A stretch of DNA of 64,000 bases, taken from contig NC_033621.1 of NCBI RefSeq assembly GCF_001540865.1, positions 13,758,182 to 13,822,181 of the forward strand. Reading direction: 5' to 3'. Within the stretch, counting starts at the first letter, position 1, and the number at the start of each line of letters is the position of its first letter. The notes below the pieces were generated by a model. The model did no database searches, was not told where the DNA came from, and worked only from the letters and a program-made list of their open reading frames with translations. Positions 32,287-44,110 of this stretch are shown one piece after another. The translations under genes were made by a program, and so were the position numbers. The stretch is from Ananas comosus. Lineage: Eukaryota; Streptophyta; Magnoliopsida; Poales; Bromeliaceae.

Positions 32287-33749
32287 CGTGTGCAAGGCAA
32301 TAATTTAATGATACCGAGACACCTGCTCCCATTAACACTCCACTCCATTCGTACGTAAAAAGGGTTTTATTATAACAGGCCAGGTATAGGATAACGAAGC
32401 CTAATCAACACCCAGAACAACAACAACAACAGCATCATGCATGCAAGAGGAAGTTAAACGAGTACGGGAGAAGGAGACGCGCGCGGGATACTTCGCGTGG
32501 GTTTCCGTTTCCGGCGAGGACTAGTTTGGCGCGCCTCGGGCAGCGCGCAGTGCGATCCGGCACGTGCAGGAGCTTCATACGTGAGCGTAATTTTGTTGGT
32601 TTGCATGCATGGGGAGGGATCCATCGTATACATATCAATAAATATATATATATATATATATATATAAGTCCGGTTACGTTAGCTTACTTGTAAAAGCACC
32701 GAGCACTTGTTGCTTATAAGTTTTGCACCGTTGGATCTATCTCTTTAGCTATTTTCACCCGTTAAATCATGCTATTCAATTATTCATCTACTCAACCCTA
32801 AGCGACCACTATCATTCTAACTACACGTCCTTTAATTCATTGGGCCGAAAACCTATAAGCACCAATGGCTAATAGATTTACACTTTAATTAATTCTATCA
32901 TTTAAATTGTATTATTCAATCAACTAGCCACTCAACTCTAGGGGGATCATCGCTAAATCCTAGGAAATCGATTACTATCATTCTAACCTTACAATTTTTT
33001 ATTCAAAAATTACAAACTCGATAGCAAAAGAAATTCGAATACTATTAATAGTATTCCAATCCAATTATATATATAGATAGAGAGAGAAAAAAAGAGAAGT
33101 AGGACTACCGTGCTATTAGGAGTACAGTAGTCCTTCTAAAATGAAAAAAAAAAAGAGAAATATAGGAGAAATTAGGTGTTTCAATTTCTCTTCTTTTTGA
33201 ATTTCTTCTCAATTTCTTTTCTGTCTCTAGTACCAACAACCCATCAAACTTCATAAATAATTAAAAAATTAGGAATATAAAAACTAGTGTGCTCCTACTC
33301 TCTCTCTCTCTCTCATTCTCTCTCTCCCCGTATATGTGTGTATGTATACGTACGTTGGCATGGGGGGATATTGCGGAGTTGCAGCATAGGCGGAGAAGGG
33401 GATTCGCTTGGATTGCCGGACGCACGGGCGCGTGCATGCACATGCGACGGCGGAAGTCCGGCCGTCAGGCGAGAAGTCGCATGGAAGGTGGGTGGCATCG
33501 CAGAGTCAGGACGTACGGCTGCAAACTTGGGAGTAGATTCTCGATCTGCGCGCGGACATGCGAGGCCATCGACCATATATATAAAAGAAATCAATGTCAT
33601 GCGTACGTAGTAAATTATGTTCTTCAGTGTGTTCAAAAACTACAAATTAAATAATTCGACGCCAATTTCGATAGTGCGCCGAATAGATATTTGTTAATTC
33701 TTTGGCGACAGCCGAAAATTGCTCACGGTCGAGTTTCAAATATAAAACT

Positions 33750-33788
<39 letters not shown>

Positions 33789-33842
33789 CGTATAGGAATT
33801 CCGACAATAACAGACGGAATCTAAAAATAAATAAAATAATAT
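32286..33842. other. Intergenic, no convincing gene
   Basis: Contains (TA)n runs at 32,639-32,666 and 33,752-33,786, a (TC)n tract near 33,298-33,328, and a GC-richer patch at 33,350-33,580 with overlapping open frames on both strands but no recognisable protein. Confidence 0.45.
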
Positions 33843-34205
33843 TACCTACGAATGGTTATAATTAATATGTTAAAAATATCTCAAATAAAAACAAACGGTT
33901 ATGATTAATCTATTAAATATAAAATAATATTCCCTACGAATGGTTATGATTAATTTGTTAAAAATATCTCAAATCAATAAGAACGATTATGATCAATCTA
34001 TTAAATCTCTACTATATAAAAATCTATTCTCTACAAATGCTTATGATCAATTTGTTATAAAAAAAATCTCAAATAAGAATAGTTATGATCAATTTATTAA
34101 AAAATAGCATTCCTATCCATCTATAAATTCAATCCTACGAACGATTATAATCAATTTGTTAAAAAATACCTCAAATAAAAACAAACTGTTATGATCAATT
34201 TGTAA
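33843..34205. repeat. Degenerate AT-rich tandem repeat
   Basis: The words CCTACGAATGGTTATGATTA and TTTGTTAAAAATATCTCAAA recur about every 110 bases, four times, with increasing divergence. Confidence 0.65.
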
Positions 34206-34646
34206 AAAAAAAGCATTCCTATTTATCTATTTTACATTAAAATTTGAGTTTAAATTATGAATTAAATTTAATTTTTGATATCAAATTTAAATTAACAATT
34301 AATTTTTTTATTACAGTGGATCAATCTTAAATTTTAAAATTTGAAAATAAATATAAATTAAATTTTGATGCTTTTAGTTTAAAACACATATTTAAATTTA
34401 ATTCATCAAAAATCAAAAAGTATATAAAAATGTTCGATGTATATAAAAAAAAGAACACATAGGATATTGTAAATATTTTCTAATAAAATATAATATATTA
34501 ATTTATAAATATAGTTTTTATTATAAAATTTTGGATTTATATAATGTACACATTTATATTAGTTTGAAATATATTATAATAATTAATTGTTACGTGTATT
34601 TGCACGTACGTACATTCAACTAGTATATATATATATATATATATAT

Positions 34647-34776
34647 GGCAAAAGACTTGATGGTTGGTATCCGAAACCCAAGTTCGAATACTAGTTGATT
34701 CACATTTATAGCTAAGTTTATTTCTAAATGAAATAAACGAAGCGGGTAGCATGCTACCTTTCTCTCAAAAAAAAAA
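34647..34776 (+). mobile_element. SINE-like retroposon, full tail
   Basis: Starts GGCAAAAGACTTGATGG, has a Pol III B-box-like word AGTTCGAATAC, then TAGTTGATTCACATTTATAG, and ends GAAGCGGGTAGCATGCTACC, CTCTC and an A-run. The same body occurs at 41,04x and 52,72x, and the tail alone at 29,086, 30,237 and, backwards, 14,341. GGTAGCATGCTACC near the end is a perfect palindrome that can fold as a hairpin. Confidence 0.75.
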
Positions 34777-35241
34777 GATCTATCTGTTCGTTAGTCATTA
34801 ACTTTTTGAGACAATTACTTATGTATATATTTTTGGAACCCGACTATTATACTCTTATAAGTATATATTTTTTTTATACTCATAAATTTTTGACCGTTAG
34901 ATTTATTCATTTAATTATTTTTATTCATTAGATCATACTGTTCAACCAACCACCATTCAATCCTAAGGGACTACTATCATCCTAACCGCACATCCTTTCA
35001 TATAACGGCCAAAAATTTATGAGTACAAAATAATCTATACCTATAAAACTATAGTAGGCCTAGCCATATATTTTAGAAGTTTCGGAGTTTCTTATTTACC
35101 TTCTTAAAAGACTAATTAGAAGAAATATTCTTTTGATGTTTCAAATTAAGCAGTCGTTATTTATACGAAATTACTAGTTTGTCCTTTCAAATATACTCTT
35201 ATACCGTCACTAATTTTTTTATTTTGTTTTTTATTTTCGAA

Positions 35242-35245
<4 letters not shown>

Positions 35246-35320
<75 letters not shown>
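35246..35320. repeat. (TA)n microsatellite
   Basis: About 37 uninterrupted TA units, the longest of several such runs in the window. Confidence 0.9.
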
Positions 35321-35321
<1 letters not shown>

Positions 35322-37552
35322 TTTTGACCCTTCAAATATGTTCATCTAAGGTCACAGACTTTTCTTATTTGTGCTTAATTAGTTAGGAGCAAAAGAGATA
35401 ACTTAACTCCTACTAACAACGTTGTTAATTTTGAATAATGGAGAAATATATGAGGAATATATTTGCAAACAAAAAATAAGAATATATATAAGATATTTCA
35501 TAAATTATCCCTACTTTTTATATTTTTATTTTGTATTGCGCACTCTATTACCTGTAACTCAATATTTTTACTATTTAATTAGCAAAAAATTATTGAGTGA
35601 TAATATTACAAAAAAATTGGTAACAAGAGTTGGTTGATCACACTTAATTGAAACTTAAAATAATTAAGCCTTGAATTTTAAAAAAATAGAATTCTCAACT
35701 TATCATTCCAAATATTTATTTACACCTTTTGGATAGCCCAAGTAAAATTTCAAGCGAGGCTCGACCAAATAGGCACATCACATATGTTGAATTGTAAAAA
35801 TATTGTTTGCACTTTAAAACCTGTCGCAAGTACCCCTCCTTTTCTAAACATTATGATCGAGGGCTTTCACTTTGCGATTTGCCAGTGTCTTAAACAAGGT
35901 GAAAAAATAAAAATAATTTGTGTATATAGTAACAAAATGTCACTAGAATGATGCGGCATGTATATCATTTTGTTCCCCACATCAACATCTATCTAATTTA
36001 CAACACGTACAATAAAAATTAGACAAAAGAATCTCATACTTTGATAAAACTATTCTGCTTTGAAAAACAGAATAGTTATGACACAATTATTCAATCTATA
36101 CTACTCTGTTGTGGAAAACAAAATTACACTATCAAAAAGATTAATTATTTTCACAAAGATCAGCAGTTGAATTCAACAATCATTCTAAATATTTGCATCT
36201 GTTAATTTGATACAAAAATAAAAAAATATGATGAAAATTGACACCTTTTTTTTAATGTACGTAAGGGAATAATTGAGAGATGAGCTAAAGCACATGACAT
36301 ATTTATATAATCTAGCCTTATTTATAGGACAATTAATTACCCAAATTTGTTCGTTAATTTTTTGAAATTAAATTTTCATATTTTCCCAACGAGCAGATAA
36401 AGCCTTAGAAAGAGTTTAAGTGACATATAAGAAAGCCTCTCGTTTAACTTCTTCCTGAGCAACCATACGAAATAGTATCTAGTTAAACATAGTAATGCAC
36501 TTATTTTGTCATTGTATTATGTGACACTTTAGTAGTTCCGCATCAGATGTAAAAAGAATTGTACGTAATTGAAAATATAAAATATGATGAATCTTAATAA
36601 TAATAATAACTAAATTTAAGCCTTTTAGTGCCAATAGTTTTGAACCAACTAGTTATTAATTCTAGTGGGTTAGGTCGTTACATTTTGCATCAGAGTCGAT
36701 TCATCAGCCGAAAGTATGAAGTGAGGTTTATATTGCTAGATGGTTTTGAGTTATGCTTGTAATTCAGTTGATGAGGACATCAAGGCCCAAACAGAAAAAG
36801 TTTGGACTGTTATATGTCTAAACAGAGAGAGTGTGACAATCAAAGAGGGATCATGGATCCTAGAAATAATAAGTGGGCTTACCTATTTTCAGCTGATAAT
36901 TTGATCCCAATAATTTATTAGTATTAGCGGGCTGAATTGTTACATACTAGCTATTTAATATAAATAATATATATATACTCATTTAAAGTAGATAAGTTAA
37001 ACTTAAAAATTGGTGTAAGTCTTCTATTAACTAATTCCAGATTGCACACACTGAGTTTTTTTTTTCTCAAAAGAAAAATAGCTATTTCTTTTTTAGAGAA
37101 TAACTAAGGAGTTTGCACTGATAAGGACGTTAGAACTTAAACAGGAAGAGTTTATGACATTCTAATAGTCTCGCATTTGATAGAAAAAAAAAATTGTATA
37201 CATTGAAAATAATAAGTGGGCATGACCATTTTGTGCTAATGGTTTGAACACAATAAATTATTAGTGTTAGTGCACCGAGTTACTATATACTAGCTATTTA
37301 AGATAACAATATACTCGTTTAAAATAGATATAAGTTAAAACTTAAAAATTAGCATAAGCCGTCTATTAACCACTTTCATTTTTTTCTTTCGAAAGAAAAA
37401 TAGTATTTCTTTTTTAGAGAATAACTTAAATAAAGAAAATGTTGGAAGCGTGATTTGCTCTTATACTGATTGTATAATTCAATATTTAAAATAAAATAAA
37501 ATAATATGGAGAAGAGATATTGAAGGAGGAAGAATATAACTAAACTAATAAG
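35321..37552. other. Intergenic, no gene seen
   Basis: AT-rich. Two diverged stretches near 36,640-37,080 and 37,100-37,420 share text (ACTAGCTATTTA, AGATAAGTTAAA, TTTTTTAGAGAATAAC), so this is an old duplication of about 370 bp. Confidence 0.45.
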
Positions 37553-38042
37553 TAGGGATGTCAATGGGTATGGATACCCGAAATTTTATCCGAACTCGAA
37601 CCCGAATGAAACGGATATATCTGATGGATCTGGATATGGATTTGGATATGGATATAAAAAATAAAAACCCGATGGATATGAATTCGGATATGGATTTTGA
37701 TTGAACCCGACCCGAACCCGAACCCGACCCGAACCCGCATTTATTTTGTATTATATATAATATATATATATAAAAATTTGATGTTATATTTGAATTTGTA
37801 TTTTAAAAATTTAAATTTAATATAATATATTTTGAAATATTGAAAAAAAAATAATTGTTTCGGGTTCAAATTTTCGGGTTCGGGTTCGGGTTCGGGTTTC
37901 GGATTTTTGGTCTGGTTCGGGTTTGGATATGGATTTTTAAAATCCGTCAGGTTCGGGTTCGGGTTCGGGTCTCGAGTTTGGAGCCGGATTCGGGTTCGGG
38001 TTTTTAAAAATCCGCCCCGAATCCGACCCGTTGACATCTCTA
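37553..38042. mobile_element. hAT-type MITE, CGGGTT-rich core
   Basis: Ends TAGGGATGTCAA and TTGACATCTCTA are inverted repeats. An exact 8-bp duplication CTAATAAG flanks it (37,545-37,552 and 38,043-38,050). The two arms are made of CCGAACCCGAACC and CGGGTTCGGGTTCGG words, with an AT-rich middle. No coding sequence. Confidence 0.92.
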
Positions 38043-39214
38043 CTAATAAGCAATTAATTACATTCTGGGCAACACCTATACAGTCATATCTATTATGGCT
38101 TTTTTTTCTCTAATTAATCCATGACTTACTATATATAGCCATCAAGTCATAACAGATGATAAATTCAATTTTACTTTGAATAATTACATATCCTAATCAT
38201 AATCAAATAAAAAATTTAAACTTATCTCTAATTATATTTTAATTAAGTTTGAATTATTATCTTCAACAGAAAATATGGCTATTTTACTATATATATATTT
38301 AGCATTGCTTAAAACTTGATTAAATTTTTATCGCCATCACCAACGAAATGTCACGTCCGACAAATAAAAGTTTATTTTTTTAATAAATTGTCATTAAAGT
38401 TAGGAAGTTAGCTGCTAATCTCTCTTCTATATATACAATTTTACTTTGGGGCTGTAACAAAGTCCTACGTTTTTTTTACTTCGTTTTTACAGCGATTTTT
38501 TTTTTTTTTTTTTGCATGTATTTGCTATAAAATGCATATATTATATTCGATCGTATATTCGTATACGACTGTACGCCCCTGAGAAGTTATAATTTGTGAC
38601 TCTTAAAGAGGTAGTTAGTAACCATAAAATGTATGGATTAGTCCTCGCACTATCTTAATATTTGCAGCACAGTCCCTATACTTTTTACGGAAATACTTTT
38701 TTTTGTTTTTTGAGCATTGTCGTCCGCAACAATTTCTCTAAGCCCTTGAAAAGAATTTTGGGTTTGCTAGCTTCAGCTGCAAGTTAACCTTTTTAACCTT
38801 ATTTAAAGTAAATTAAAACAAGTGATTGTACAAAAGAACAATTAAGAAGTTCATTTTACACAACTCGAATTCTTTTTTAATATGCACAATTCAAACACCT
38901 GAATTTGCACATTTGTCCTTTTTTTTTTATTGCTGACAGATAAAAACTAACTCCTGCTAATCTATTATTGTTTAAACCGTGGTTCAGAAAACCAAATTAC
39001 TCGTGACCTTGCGTACTTGTAGGGATCTATCTCGAATTGGAAGAGAATGAGAGCTATTTTGACCCTGCAGGAGCGGAGATAGGGTAATTTATATCACTGA
39101 TTACGGGGCGGGCTGCTAATCCCCGTCATGTACCCGTATATACCCCACACATATAAAGTATTGTTACGTTACACATATATGTATACATACGGGTTAATTT
39201 TGATGGCTTTGCTT
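38043..39214. other. Intergenic, no gene seen
   Basis: AT-rich spacer with T-runs. Confidence 0.45.
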
Positions 39215-39660
39215 CTTTTTTTTTGAGAGAGAGAAATCACCCGAGAGCAAAAATTTATTTAAACAAGATGAGATGACACAAAGTTGGAAAAGTTCTTAAA
39301 AGATGACTATACAATACATTTTTTATTGGACAGACCCTAAATAGCTAGTTGATCAGCTTTCATAACATTTTGGAGAAGCGAGAATTCCATCCGAAAGAAA
39401 AGACCACACGTTCGTCGACGAAGGACCAAAGCTTTTTGAGCTTCCGTTCTAGCGTCCCAAGGGATCGATTCAGATTGGTCAAACCTGAACTGAATCGCTT
39501 TAATAATCAACACTGAGTCTCAGAATATCTGAATTCGTTCTCCTAGAAAGGTACCTAAAAGAAATTTGGCTGCTTTCGACACTACTTCAATTTTAGTTGA
39601 CAGCGCATCATAAAGATGTTGGACAAAATCTGAAACGCACAAACAAATACCTTACTGACC
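39215..39660 (-). pseudogene. LINE 3' end with RNase H remnant
   Basis: On the minus strand a degraded frame reads KAAKFLLGTFLGERIQIF near 39,600, then WDARTEAQKALVLRRR near 39,450 and FRMEFSLLQNVMKADQLA near 39,370, like the RNase H domain encoded at the 3' end of plant LINEs. Then come GGGTGATTTCTCTCTCTC and an A-run (39,215-39,223 as T on the plus strand). A stop sits in the fragment. The identification rests on weak motif likeness plus the poly(A) position. Confidence 0.55.
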
Positions 39661-40179
39661 AGTGAAGATATAATCACATGTAATTGACATTTTTATTTGT
39701 ATTTTTGTAGTCAACTAGTTTTATATTTTTGGTTTTAATGCTTTATGGGCTAGATTTTCTTTTGTGGACTATTAATGGGCTCTAGGCTGAAGTTTGTGCT
39801 GGCATCATTTGTGTGGGCTGAACTAGGCCTGAATATGACATTTTCTTTTCCTACTGTGGACTGGGCTGAACTGGATTAGATTTATTTGAGGATTGGTTTG
39901 GGCCTTATATGTAGATTGGGCTTCCATGCAAGTGGACTGGTTAGGCTTGTGGCCTGGTTTGGGTTTGATTTTATTTGCGGACTGAATATGGGTTGGGTTT
40001 TATTTGTGAACTGAACATGAGTTTGAGTTTTATTTGTGAACTAAATATTGTTCAATTTTTATTTATATGTGAATTGAGTTTTGGGTCCAAATCTAGTTTT
40101 CGATTTTATTTGCATGGAGAATGAATTCTGGGGTTTTATTTTATGCATTATTTGTATGTGAATTGGAGTCACATGTGGG
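39661..40179. other. Intergenic, TGGGC-rich, no gene seen
   Basis: Diverged repeats of GGACTGGGCTGAACTGG and GTTTTATTTGTGAACTGA recur; they may be decayed tandem repeats. Confidence 0.4.
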
Positions 40180-40861
40180 TAGGGGTGTAAAACGAGCTGG
40201 GCGGCCCATGGGCCAGCACGGGTGCTGAGCACCCGTGCCGGTCCGACCTGGACGGAGCTTGAGAGCTGTGCTGGGCCTCTCCTCTTGGGCCCAATAGGTG
40301 GCCCAGCACAGCCCGAACTGGGCCTAGAGAGGAGAGGCCCATGGCCTGGCACGACATAGCCCGCTTGGGCCGCCTGAACCCCAAGGCCCTTCTCCTGGAG
40401 AGAAGGGTCTTGGGGTTGGATCTCCCGGAGAGAAGGGTCATGAGATCTCCTCCCAAGGTCTACCACAATAGACCTTGGGAGGAGGTTTTTGGTCCAATGG
40501 ACCAAACAATTTTTGTCCATTGGACCAAAAACAGTCAATTTTTTTTCAAAAAAAATAAAAAATTATATATATTTTAAAAAAATTTTAAATATTTGTTATA
40601 TTATAATTATTTTTATAAATTTTAAATTTTTAAATAGAAATAATTATTTATTTTATTTTAAATTTTAATATATATTTTTTTTAAAAAAAAATTTTTTAGG
40701 GGCCTGCCCGGAGCACGGCCCTGCCCGGTACGGCATGGGCCTTCCCGGCCGAAGGGCCGTGCTGAGCTAGAGACTTGATAGCTCCGGCCCGGCACGGCTA
40801 GGTGCGGATTTGGAACTGGGCCGAGCCGGGCCGGCTCGTGTGGGCCCACATTACACCCCTA
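40180..40861. mobile_element. hAT-type MITE, GGCCC-rich core
   Basis: Perfect ends TAGGGGTGTAA and TTACACCCCTA. The 8-bp flanks are CATGTGGG and CGTGTGGG (one mismatch). Core words are GGCCCAGCAC and GGGCCGTGC, with an AT-rich centre at 40,540-40,700. Confidence 0.88.
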
Positions 40862-41007
40862 CGTGTGGGCTAAAGTTCACATATGGACTGATTTTGTGAA
40901 GTGTTTACGGGTGTATATGTAAGCTGAGCTTGTATATGGACTAGACCATTATGTACACTTGGTTTATGTGTGGGATTATGGGCTTGTATGAGAACTATGT
41001 GTGTATA

Positions 41008-41141
41008 GAAACTGGGCATTATTTATAATCCCTAGAGCAAGCGGCAAAGGGCTTGGTGATTGATATCCGAGACCCAAGTTCGAATCCTAGTTGATTCACA
41101 TTTCCAGCTAAGTTTATTTCTAAATGAAACTGGGCATTATT
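41008..41141 (+). mobile_element. SINE-like retroposon with a 16-bp target duplication
   Basis: The insert 41,024-41,125 is flanked by exact copies of GAAACTGGGCATTATT (41,008-41,023 and 41,126-41,141). It carries GACCCAAGTTCGAATCCTAG, a good B box. It ends at TTTATTTCTAAAT and lacks the hairpin tail of the other copies. Confidence 0.85.
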
Positions 41142-41593
41142 GTTTCTTTTTCTTCTTTTTTTATCCTTTTCTCTTTTTTTACTTTGAATTTAAGATCACA
41201 ATTTTTTTTTATGATTTGAGATTGTGTTCAAAAAAATTTCCATCAAATTTATTTTGATTTGGGGAAATAAAATAAATTTCTTTAAATTTATTTTAATTTA
41301 GAATTGGAATCCAAATAAAGCTTCTTTGATTTTATTTTATATGAGACTGTGGTCCGAAGAAATCTCTTTTAAATTTATTTTATATAAAATTGGGATCCGA
41401 AAACATCTCTCTTTAAATTTATTTTAATTTAAAATTGGGGTCAGAAAAAAATCCTCTTTAGATTGATTTTAATTTAAAGTTAAGAGTCCAGAAAAAAGCC
41501 CCTTTGATATTAAACAAAAAAGTCGGATGTCCAACAAAATCACCCGAACGGCTTTGGTCAAAATAGAGGAGTTAGAGCTCAAATATATTTTAT
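41142..41593. other. Intergenic, diverged AT-rich repeats
   Basis: About five diverged repeats of TCTTTAAATTTATTTTAATT spaced about 60 bases apart. No gene seen. Confidence 0.45.
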
Positions 41594-42977
41594 TTTCGGC
41601 CTAAACAAGGCCCGGCCCGATGGGTCATATTTGGGCCGGGCTTTGGATACTAAAATCATAACTTTGGGTTCGGTCCGGATTTAAAAATTTAGGCTTGAAA
41701 AAAGTTTGGGCCTATTTGGACATATCCAAGCCCGGCCCAAGCCGGACCCAAAAGCCCGATAATTAATTATCGAACTAAAATATTTAATTATGTATATATA
41801 ATATTTATCTATAAAAGGAATAAATGAGATAGTATATCATATATAATATATATTGTTATTAATGATATATATTTTTATATATGATGATATATTATATATT
41901 AAAAAACATTTACTTCCACATTAGGATATATTAAATAATATTATTATATATAATTAATTAATTATACGTATCTATGAGTAAATATATAGTACATATTATT
42001 ATATATAGCTAATTAGTTATGTACATTACACTTACTAAATATATTTTATTTTAAAATTTTTAAAACAATTAATTAGACTTTTTATGTACATAACATAAGA
42101 ATAATTTTAAAATTTTAAAATACCACAATACTCATTTAGAAAACCACATATGCCCTAATTTAATTAAACATTTTTATCCTTATGTGAGAATTTCCTATTA
42201 TATTATTTACTTTGTAGGATTTCTAGTATTGTAGTCGGAGTGAAGATTACTGAAACACATCATCTACTTGTCTAAGTCTTTGTTTTATTTTATTAATTTT
42301 CTTTGTTTGTTCTTATTTCATTGATGGATAATTATTGTTAGACATTAATGGTATTATATTTGATATTAGATACTAATTTCTTTGATATGATCAAATCCCA
42401 GTAAATATAGGCATTTTATTTTAATTTTAGAATAAACTTCAAATACTACCCATGTGGTTCCGTACTTTCTCACTTTAGTACTCTATGGTTTAAAATATAT
42501 CAAGTTAGTGTTCTGTGGTTTCGTTTTCATCTTTTCGTCAGCTTTTTCGTTAATTTTTCGTTAAATTATACACAAAAAACTTCAGATATCCAACCTAGGT
42601 TTATCGAATACTCGTCACTAATTTAATGAAAAAAATTAGTGAAATTAATAATAAAAAGATAAAAAGAAAGCCACAGGGCACTAAATTGACACACTTTAAA
42701 TCACAGGGCACTAAAGTGAGAAAGTGTGAAACCATAGGGGTGATATTTAAAGTTTTTTCTTAATTTTATACAATAAAAGTATTTATATATTATATAATAA
42801 ATGCATAAAAGAGACCTTTACAAAGCTCGATGGGTATTGGGCATTGTGATTGGGCTTGGGCCAGTCCTTAATTTTCGAAAAAAAGGGGAAAAAGCCCAAC
42901 CCGAAGTCCTACATTTTTTTTGGGCCGGGCTTGGGCATAGTATTACCCGACCCAAGCCCGGCCCAGTTCCACCCCTG
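41594..42977. mobile_element. Probable decayed hAT-type MITE, GGCCCGG-rich ends
   Basis: Left arm GGCCCGGCCCGATGGG and right arm AGCCCGGCCCAGTTCCACCCCTG resemble the other simple-word hAT MITEs, but no matching left terminal repeat or target duplication was found. The inside is AT-rich. Confidence 0.4.
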
Positions 42978-43429
42978 ATTGTATGAGAAGAGGCAATAAG
43001 CTGTTGTAGTTGATTCGGAGAGATATAAGAACCGTTTGATCTAAATTCTGAAAAAATAATTTTTACTGAATTGATTTTCATTTGAAAAACATTGATTTTA
43101 GTAAAAAACTATAAAGCGTTTGGCTACGGCTTAGTTTGGCATTGAGGCCCATCTGACATTATTAGATATAATAGAGTTGGGATAAAAGTATATAGGGATA
43201 TGCTTCTGTGTACTCCGGGGCGACCGAAGAAAAAATTTATCATAATCAACTCATCGCGATATGCGGAATGCAATATTACGTACGAAAACAAACGGCATTT
43301 TCCCATTGTACTTCCTCACCGTACGTAACACAAACTCCCCGCAATCTCAAACGAAGCATGATTTTAGATAAAAATGATTTTTCTGAAATGATTTTGTAAA
43401 ACTGTTTAGCAAAAAAAATTTGTTTACAT
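42978..43429. other. Intergenic, no gene seen
   Basis: Contains GCGTTTGGCTACGGCTTAGTTTGGC-like text near 43,118 that resembles a MITE end, with a possible partner AGGCCAAACACG near 44,262. Not proven. Confidence 0.4.
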
Positions 43430-44110
43430 ATAATAATATTTTTACTGAATTTTATTATAAAATAATTAAAAGTTTGAATTTAAATAAAATGTTCAATTTC
43501 AATTAAAATTTAAAATTTAAATTTTGATATTTTAATTTTAAAAATAATTTTAAAATTTGAAAATTTAAAATTTAAAATTTAAATTTTTATATCTAAATTT
43601 AAAATTTTCAATTTCAAATTGAAAATTCAAATTTTAAATTCCTAAAATTCAAATCTTAAATTTTAAAATTAACATTTTAAAAATAAAATATTAATTTTCA
43701 ATTTTAAATTTTAAATTTTAAATTTTAAATTTTAAGATTTGAATTTTAAGAATTTAAAATTTAAATTTTTAAATTTTGAAATTTGTAATTTGATAAGTAA
43801 AACTTATAATGTTAAATTTAAAATTTTTAAATAATAAATTTTAATTTTAAATTCTAAATTTTCAAATTTTAAATTTTTTCTTCAATTTTTACTTTTAAAT
43901 TTTGAATTTTATATTTTAAAATTTGAGAGTTGAAATTTCAAATTATAATTTAAAATTTGAATTTAATATCTAAATTTTAAATTTTAAAGTTAAAATTTAG
44001 GTATTCAAATATGAATTTAAAAGTAAAAATTTAAAATTAAATTTAAATTTAAGTTTTGAATCTATAATTAAAATAAAATTTTGAAGTTTGAGTCTAAAAT
44101 CATATTCAAA
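43430..44110. repeat. Low-complexity AT tract (AAATTTAAAATTT words)
   Basis: Nearly only A and T in overlapping palindrome-like words. A similar tract lies at 53,610-53,880. Confidence 0.8.

Noticed and set aside
33289..33654. Overlapping open frames of 107-121 codons
   Set aside because: They overlap on both strands with no recognisable motif and begin in a (TC)n microsatellite.
41044..41110. tRNA gene suggested by the B-box-like GTTCGAATCC
   Set aside because: No cloverleaf could be drawn, and the sequence recurs with a retroposon body and target duplications.
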